A stretch of 64,000 bases of DNA from contig CM074858.1 of assembly GCA_037501455.1 (NCBI GenBank), forward strand, positions 41,661,001-41,725,000, written 5' to 3'. Both the position numbers and the translations under genes were made by a program. The stretch comes from Lantana camara (lineage: Eukaryota; Streptophyta; Magnoliopsida; Lamiales; Verbenaceae). The stretch's first letter is position 1. The number at the start of each line of letters is the position of its first letter. Of this stretch, positions 58,246 to 64,000 are shown piece after piece. The notes beneath the pieces are model-generated. The model ran no database searches. It was not told the origin of the DNA and saw only the letters and a list, made by a program, of their open reading frames with translations.

Positions 58246-60202
58246 TGTAGCGCCCGGAACGGTGGGCCACCACATCCCCCGCACCTAAACTCGAACCCAC
58301 ATATGAAATGGATTTCCATACATGAGCACAAGTCTAAGCGAACGGGAACCTACACTCACACGCTAGGCTAAGCGGGGCTAAAACTCGGACAGAGCACGCA
58401 AAACAAACAAACAAGAATGCGGAAGCAATAACACATGGATCGAAAAGAGCTCTAAACTAACATTTACATCATATACAATGGCCTCACGGCCCAAAAATAG
58501 GTCAAGTATATACATCAAGAGTTCATAATCCTTCAAAATATAATTCTAATATCAAATGCAAAAGATGAGTGTCCAAAAGCAGGAATTATGAACGAAACTC
58601 GACCTAGACACACAAGTACAACAAGACTCGAAGCACTTCCCCACCTAGCTCGTAACAACCTGCAACTGGGTAGGGAAAAGGGAGGGTCAGTCACAACTCG
58701 ACTCAGTGAGGGGGCTAAACGCACACCCACACCTAAATACATAAATAGAGCAAAGCAACTATCAAAGGTGATGGCCATGAATCGAGCTAAGGTTTTTCAT
58801 ACCAACACGTTTTAAATCAAAGTATATAATACATAAAGAAATCCTAACTCGATTCACAATCCATCGAACAAAACATAAACATAAGTCCGGCGAGAACGGA
58901 CTATCCCTTACTCCATCAAACATAACATAAAACTGAAATTATAAATCAATCCAACCCCAACAACACGGTGGTCAGGAATCAAACCCTCTCCACTTACTTA
59001 CTTATGTACGAGGGGTAGCTAACCCACAACGTACTCGAAGCATCACGCCTCATCAACCTCCAAGAATCGCGCTTAACACTACGAATGGGAATCATGCACA
59101 GGCTTAACTCGACGGCCCTTGTCGTCCCGGGCGTCCTTACCCACAATTCACGGGCCCAGGATACCTTACAAATATCAATTCCCATATTTCAGGGCTTACC
59201 TCGCTCAAAGATAGCATAAACGAATAAATGGATTCAAATCATAAGCTTACATATGCTTGTAATTATACCAATTTCATAAACTTGAAGCTTATTCATAAGA
59301 TCATAAACATATCTTAAACACGCACATTTAACTATATATAAGATATATAGTCGCATGCGGGATGAGAAATCAACACATATTAGGCCATAGGTCGCTTAAC
59401 AAGAAGATAAAAATCCTAAACCTCACCTTAAAGCAAAAAGGAGTAGAAACTGGGTCAAAAGAAGCGACAACCGCCTAAACTTCGGGTTCGTGGGCGTCCG
59501 GAAGAGGCTCTTGAAGAAATGGAGCAAGAAAAGCTAAAACTTGAGCTTTAAGATGACAACAATGGAGGAAAATGGCTTGGGACTCTTTTTCTTCCTTTCT
59601 CCTTGCTTTGGTTCGAAATTATCAGCACAAAGGGGAGGAGAGAGCTGATTTTGATGATTAAAAGTCAAGGGTAGGGGTATGGGTAGGTCTAATAGTCTCT
59701 AAGTAGGCTTATAGGTGCGATCTAGGTACGTAGGGCCGAAATTTGCATCATTGGGGGTCGAAACGATATAGGAAAAGTTCAAAGCTTGTTCCATTGTATC
59801 CAAATCATCGATTCGAGTACAATGGCGAAGACGGAACTCGAATCAAAGTCCCTGAGCTCAAGTTACGAGAAAATGACTCAAGAGTGGCCGAATTGCAAAT
59901 TAGCCCAAAAATTTGAAATAAAATTCAATTCAGTCCAAAACACAAATAAATTATACAATTAAGTCCAAGAATCAAATAATCAACGTTATACACAAATTAG
60001 GCATGCTCGGGTTCAAACTCCAAATCTCAAATCATAAATTCCAATATAATCAAAATTTCACATAAGTTCAAATAGATTCAAATAAGACAAGTAAGAAAAT
60101 TATAAGAAATAAAACGACAGTTAAATCATATATTACATAATTAATGAATTTAAATCGCGCACGTATATCATACCTGTACGGTTGAACAGTCAGGGTGTCA
60201 CA
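58246..60202 (-). repeat. G2b 3' LTR lacking intron 1
   Basis: This 1957-bp LTR runs from TGTAGCGCCCGGAACGG to GTCAGGGTGTCACA. On the minus strand the first exon ends CATTTCTTCAAG and the next bases are AGCCTCTTCCGGACG, the exon 2 start of G2a. The 972-nt intron 1 of G2a is absent, with the junction at 59509/59510. Exon 2 (59427-59509, 83 nt), its donor TTTAAG|GTGAGG, intron 2 with the GC-rich block (58970-59160) and the stem arms (58639-58649 with 58367-58377, all paired with two G-U) remain. There is no palindrome cluster. Confidence 0.85.
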
Positions 60203-60222
60203 ATCTTCCTCCCTTAAAAAGG
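60203..60222 (-). promoter_or_regulatory. Polypurine tract of G2b
   Basis: The minus strand reads CCTTTTTAAGGGAGGAAGAT directly before the LTR start TGTGACACCC. Confidence 0.85.
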
Positions 60223-60230
60223 ACTTGTCC

Positions 60231-60746
60231 TCAAGTCCGTTCCGCCTCCTCAAACAAACCCGGGTATAACCTTCTCATCTTTTCCTCTGTTTCCCAAGTC
60301 GACTCCTCGGACTTTTGATCTCTCCAAAGCACCCTGACCAACGAAATTTGCTTATTCCTTAATTCTTGCAACTTTCGGTCTTGAATGGCAACAGGATGCT
60401 TTTCTATTGTCAAGTCCAGCTCTAAGTGAACTTCTGCAACAGGAAGGATAGTTGCCTCATCGGGATAATACTTCCTAAGCTATGAAACGTGAAACACGTT
60501 GTGTATCCCGGTTAAACTTGGAGGTAAATCCAATCTGTACGCTGTGGCTCCAATTCTTTCTAAGATCTCAAACGGCCCAAGGTAGCATGGATTAAGCTTT
60601 CCACCTCTACCTATTCGAGTGAAGCCCTTTCTAGGAGATGCTTTCAGAAAAACTCTATCTCCGACCTCAAACTCTAAGGGTCTTCTTCTCTTATCGGCGT
60701 AGCTCTTCTGACGAGCCTGAGCTGCTCTCATCCTTTGTCGAATCAT
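60231..60746 (-). pseudogene. G2b integrase C-terminus and chromodomain
   Basis: 60746-60480 reads RQKSYADKRRRPLEFEVGDR, PRKGFTRIGRGGKLNP and LGPFEILERIGATAYRLDLP, then FHVS and a stop. Reading on in the same frame gives the linker, and 60413-60231 is the chromodomain (IEKHPVAIQDRKLQELRNKQ, LVRVLWRDQKSEESTWETE, EKMRRLYPGLFEE). Only one stop (TAG near 60480) separates the two, so the region is little decayed. Confidence 0.88.
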
Positions 60747-61101
60747 ATGAACCTTCTCAATAGTAGCAGCAATATTCTCCTTAGGCTCAGCTCTCTCGAG
60801 TTTATCCTCTTCAGTCCATCTCCAATCCTCAATATCTTAAAATAGAGGAGACCTGCACTTCCTTCCATAAAGTGCCTCGTAACGAGCCATCTTAATCGAA
60901 CCTTGATAACTATTGTTATAAGCAAACTCAATCAAAGCCAAGTGCTCGTCCCACTTATCCTGGAAATCCAAAACACACGCTCTAAGCATATCTTCCAAGT
61001 ACTGAATCAACCTTTCAGATTGGCCGTCTGTTTGAGGATGCGAAGCGGTGCTAAACTTGAGCCTGGTGCCCGAACACCTCTGAAGATTCTGCCAGGAAAT
61101 C
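60747..61101 (-). pseudogene. G2b integrase core, interrupted by G3
   Basis: From 61101 down, the minus strand reads WQNLQRCSGTRLKFSTASHP, QTDGQSERLIQYLEDMLRAC (catalytic Glu), FAYNNSYQGSIKMARYEALY, GRKCRSPLF, a stop near 60838 and DIEDWRW. The first two catalytic Asp lie beyond the G3 insertion. Confidence 0.82.
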
Positions 61102-61964
61102 TGTAACGCCCCAAATTTTATTAATCATAATTTTCGGTTATTATAGTAAATTTTGAAATTTATTTTATAATGAAAAATATTTATTGCATGAAATAATTGC
61201 CGAGAACATTTCAAATTACCAAATTGTCCCTAGTTAAATACTTTCTAAAACTTTGGGGACTTAATTGCATGATTTTTCAAGGAGATAATTGATCACTTTC
61301 AAAACCTACCTATACCTTATTGTATAACTTAAACAATTGAGGGATTAATTGGCAAACTAGCATATTTCACATGTTTCAAAAATAGATATTATGTTAATCT
61401 CTTCCATAAGCTTCTATAAGCTCATTTCATCCAAGAATTTCCAAACATATCCATCCCTCTCTCTCGGTATCCATTGGAAGAAAAGGAAGAAGTGATTTTC
61501 TTATCAATCATCAAGATTTCAAGAATTATTCCAAGCTTTTGAGAGTTGATCATCTTCATCACCTTCTTCTCCATTCCTTCATTTTCAAGGTTGGTTGCAT
61601 GGAAAAGCATGATTTTTGATCATATTTGAATAGGTTAGGGTTTGAGTGATATATGCTATATGATTGAAATAGAATTGGAAGTATGATTGAATGATCATAA
61701 CATGAACTATTACATGATTTCTAGCTTGAATCATTGAATATTTGGCAAGAATGAGCTAGGTTGATCATAGGCTTGAGACCTTGGAATCTTGTTGATATTG
61801 CATGTTTTATATGTTCAAGTGATAGATTATCATGTGTTGAAGTTGTATACATCATATTTCCAGAAATTATAGCTTTTGGGGATCAAATATGGAATTTGTG
61901 GCCTTGTTGCTTTCTTCCCCGAGAGCTTCCCCTGTTTCTGCCTCTGTTTTTCATTTACAGAGAC

Positions 61965-62195
61965 TGGGAACGACCGTTCCCAGCCCCAAGGCATCGCGGG
62001 AACGGGCGTTCCCATTCCTTTTCAAAATATGAGCGGCCGAGCATGGGAACGGCCGTTCCCATTTTGGCCTTGCGCCGGAAGGGCCGTTCCCAGCTCAAAG
62101 GCGCGCTTCAGAGGGGAAAAACGCGGGCACGTTTTGGGGAACTCTTGGGAACGACCGTTCCCATTTTACAAAGGGAACGGGAACGGTCGTTCCCA
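61965..62195. repeat. GGGAACGGCCGTTCCC palindrome array in G3 LTR
   Basis: Units are TGGGAACGACCGTTCCCA (61965-61982), GGGAACGGGCGTTCCC (near 62000), TGGGAACGGCCGTTCCCA (near 62045), a half-decayed GGAAGGGCCGTTCCC, TGGGAACGACCGTTCCCA (near 62147) and GGGAACGGTCGTTCCCA (62179-62195). Arms match those of G1; the central two to four bases vary among units. The overlapping ORFs are shadows. Confidence 0.87.
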
Positions 62196-62418
62196 CCTGT
62201 GATGCAGAACAAAATATTCTGCACAAAATTACGAAATTAACCCCTCGACCCGACGACTTCTTTGACCCCGAATTGCTATAAGATATGCTAATATGATGTG
62301 AAACCAAATGTTTTCATGCCACATTGCATTTTCATGATCGTTTCGACACTTTTCCGCCGTTCGTCATATTTGGTCCATTCTAGGTCATAACTCATGTACA
62401 CACGTCGTGTTTACACAG

Positions 62419-62483
62419 GTCACGAGGTCGTGAACGAGGGACAAGCTCCCTAGAACGTATCCTTGTCGCATTTCACAAGAAAG
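62419..62483 (+). other. Candidate leader exon 2 of G3
   Basis: GTGTTTACACAG ends at 62418. The 65-nt segment starts GTCACGAGGTCGTGAACG and ends AAGAAAG before GTGAGGTTTAG. Length and both ends are identical to exon 2 in both G1 LTRs. Confidence 0.55.
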
Positions 62484-63192
62484 GTGAGGTTTAGTTAATA
62501 TTAGTATAACACCCTATAACCTTTATGTGAACTTTCAAGCCAAAAAGGTATTTACTTTATTTCTTACATTATTTCTAAACATTCAAAACAACTTCAAGCA
62601 ATCGAACCCATGCAAAGCAATGCTTGTAGTTCGATTAATAGCATGACCATGCAAAGCAATGCATGTATTGTACCATTCATGATTGTCTAGTGGCGAGTAG
62701 CATGATTACACATTGGGCCCGAGGGTACGTGTACGAGTCAACCGGGAAAGCATTGGGCTGACGGGTAGCTCTATACACACCCCTCAACACTGGGATGACC
62801 CCTGAATCCACCAGGAGGTTGGTGGAGGAAGGAATCCCGCACGTGGGAGTCATGTTCCTGACGTGCGTAGACTGGATGGATAGGGCCTTGCAAACCCACC
62901 ATCACCCGGAGTGAAGGAGTTCATAAATTGAATACGTGTACACCTTAACTGAATTGCTTGATCACATGATATTATAACTAGCTGGTAATGATTCACTATT
63001 GGAGTAAGGTTGGAGAAGCCCACACTCGCCAGGGCCACGGATCAATGAAATGACTTTTATTTAATAAACTTGATAGTTGTAATCTCGGGCGATGAGTTTA
63101 TATTTTAAACTTATATTGCTTTCATAGTAAAACATTACCCGAGGTCACAACGTGCATGTTACTTGTGTTATACATATATTAACTGCTTCACT

Positions 63193-63225
63193 CAGTCTTC
63201 CATGGACTGACACCCCACCTTTCAG
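63193..63225 (+). promoter_or_regulatory. Hairpin plus acceptor in G3
   Basis: CAGTCTTCCATGGACTG (63193-63209) can pair over 6 bp including one G-U. It is followed by ACACCCCACCTTTCAG ending at 63225 and exon 3 start GTACTTGAGAGC, which is nearly the G1 exon 3 start. Confidence 0.6.
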
Positions 63226-63601
63226 GTACTTGAGAGCAGTCGTTTGCTAGGCGGGAGTCGAGTCAGGTCGCATCTCCACGGAGTCTAGCATTTCATTTCA
63301 TGTTTTGTACAGAACTTTAGATATTATGTTTTGATGTTACTTTCACATGCTGGATTGTGATGTGAACAACATGCAAGGAATGTTAATGTATTGGTAGATA
63401 TATTACCTATAATAAATTACTCAGTGCTTCCGCTCCATCTTATCGCATGTTTAGTTTAGTTCCCGCCTAGCTTGTTGGTATTGCATTGTCACCCGTTCGC
63501 TATAGCTTTGATTTATGTATGGATTACCCATTTCATACGTGGATTGAGGCTATAGTGCGGGGGTGTGGCACCTCCACGTGTAAGGGGTGCTACATCTAAG
63601 G

Positions 63602-63614
63602 TGGTATCAGAGCC
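63602..63614 (+). promoter_or_regulatory. Primer-binding site of G3 (initiator Met tRNA)
   Basis: TGGTATCAGAGCC is a perfect match to the iMet complement, 7 nt after the LTR end, continuing CGGTTGCAAAACCGAGG as in G1. Confidence 0.92.
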
Positions 63615-63851
63615 CGGTTGCAAAACCGAGGTTCTCGAGTCGTGTCAAGTGAGTCTAGGTCGAACGGCGTAGGATTACCTGTTACGTGAGAAGTTGGTAT
63701 TTAATTGAAATTACGTGAATTGCTTGAACTCTTGAATTATTTGAATTTCTGAGATTCTTTGAAGTGTGTGCTGCATTAACTTTATGAAATTATTTGCACA
63801 CATTTCGCATCTATTAACCAAAACATGCATGTATAGTGATCTCATTTCAGG

Positions 63852-64000
63852 ATGGATCATGATAGACATCATCGTGACCGGTCCCCGAGACATAGACATC
63901 ATCATCATCGTCGCCACCATCGCCATGAGGAGTCATCCCCTTCTCCACCTCCTCAAGCCCAGCCTCAGGATTTTATGAACGCTGTGGTAGGGTTAATTGA
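63852..64000 (+). CDS. G3 gag, N-terminal part, open to the window edge
   Basis: ATG at 63852 opens MDHDRHHRDRSPRHRHHHHR, continuing with an Arg/His tract, a Ser/Pro stretch and QPQDFMNAVVGLI, matching the start of G1 Gag residue for residue at most positions. The frame has no stop to base 64000. The start is chosen by homology to G1 and because TCTCATTTCAG|G lies immediately before the ATG, as TTAGCAG|G does in G1. The basic N-terminus may bind RNA or act as a nuclear signal (inference). Gag forms the particle; capsid and knuckles would follow outside the window. Overlapping ORFs in other frames (63766-63978 plus; 63926-63711 minus) are shadows. Confidence 0.85.
   Translation, partial: MDHDRHHRDRSPRHRHHHHRRHHRHEESSPSPPPQAQPQDFMNAVVGLI

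Larger units (their letters stand above)
58246..61101 (-). mobile_element. Ty3/gypsy chromovirus G2b, partial
   Basis: This minus-strand element is inserted in LARD3 (5 bp before it: CTTTA). Its 3' LTR is complete (58246-60202), followed by PPT, chromodomain and integrase to the middle of the core, where G3 is inserted at 61102. The remainder lies outside the window. It is close to G2a in pol and LTR ends, but with a much shorter LTR. Confidence 0.9.
61102..63594 (+). repeat. G3 5' LTR
   Basis: This 2493-bp LTR runs from TGTAACGCCCCAAATTTT to GTAAGGGGTGCTACA. A TATA-like TATAAG lies at 61415 and a donor-like CAAG|GTTGGT at 61589/61590. Then come intron 1 with palindromes, exon 2 (62419-62483), intron 2 with the GC-rich block (62715-62915), the hairpin and the acceptor. 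Stem arms GCTAGGCGGGA (63246-63256) and TCCCGCCTAGC (63461-63471) are perfect complements. Confidence 0.93.
61102..64000 (+). mobile_element. Ty3/gypsy element G3, 5' end
   Basis: It has a complete 5' LTR (61102-63594), a perfect iMet PBS (63602-63614), a leader and the start of an open gag at 63852, then runs off the window. It is inserted in the G2b integrase (5 bp before it: AAATC). It is the innermost, hence youngest, of four nested elements and the same family as G1. Confidence 0.93.

Noticed and set aside
63648..63653. GTGAGT as a conserved third donor after the PBS
   Set aside because: G1 and LARD3 have GTCAGT at this place, so it is not conserved; kept only as a possibility for G3.

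Overview
The window is angiosperm nuclear DNA made almost entirely of nested LTR retrotransposons. I found no host gene, rRNA, tRNA or organelle sequence. The plant family cannot be named from the sequence. The evidence for plant origin is: Ty3/gypsy chromovirus pol with two zinc knuckles, RT, RNase H, integrase and a C-terminal chromodomain; initiator-Met primer-binding sites (TGGTATCAGAGCC); LTRs of 2-4 kb bounded TG...CA; and 5-bp target duplications. LTR length and pol type resemble the Tekay/Del group (inference).

Layout, left to right. 1-654: end of a Ty1/copia-like LTR (minus). 655-3700: plus-strand LTR (L1), 5' truncated. 3701-22855: a second, related plus-strand LTR fragment (L2), split by a solo LTR (S1, 4459-8605, TSD CAAAC) and by a complete decayed gypsy element (G1, 9220-22370, minus, TSD TATAT). 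G1's right LTR carries a further solo LTR (S2, 18962-22086). 22856-33070: a non-coding minus-strand element (LARD1) with eroded outer ends, its right LTR split by solo LTR S3 (27338-31127, TSD CAGTC). 33071-34130: 3' internal end of a plus-strand element, followed by its LTR (34131-47271). That LTR is split by a complete 11-kb non-coding element (LARD2, 35086-46127, TSD GTATG). 47272-51327: minus gypsy G2a (LTR, integrase, RNase H, RT tail), interrupted by plus-strand LARD3 (51328-58245), itself interrupted by minus gypsy G2b (58246-61101), itself interrupted by plus-strand gypsy G3 (61102 to beyond the window), whose gag has just begun at the right edge.

The notable signal is a shared architecture inside the LTRs. 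Most carry, in the element's sense: a short exon ending in a good splice donor (AAG|GTRAGY type); intron 1; a 42-87 nt internal exon 2 (acceptor ...ACAG, donor AG|GTGRGG); intron 2 with a GC-rich conserved block; a small hairpin (CAGTC...GACTG) 15-40 nt before a polypyrimidine/CAG acceptor; and exon 3, which runs to the LTR end and contains an 11-bp long-range stem (GCTAGGCGGGA / TCCCGCCTAGC). G2b's LTR lacks exactly the stretch between donor and acceptor that its relative G2a contains, which is what a spliced and re-integrated copy would look like.

Intron 1 of most of the second LTR lineage holds a cluster of short palindromes whose arms differ between families (GGGAACGGCCGTTCCC, GACACGGCCGTGTC, GTACCCGGCCGGGTAC, and others) while the centre and the location are kept. 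Both LTRs lacking intron 1 also lack the cluster. How the parts act together is inference: the LTR would encode a structured, spliced leader upstream of the PBS and gag. Sequence reading alone cannot show transcription or splicing.
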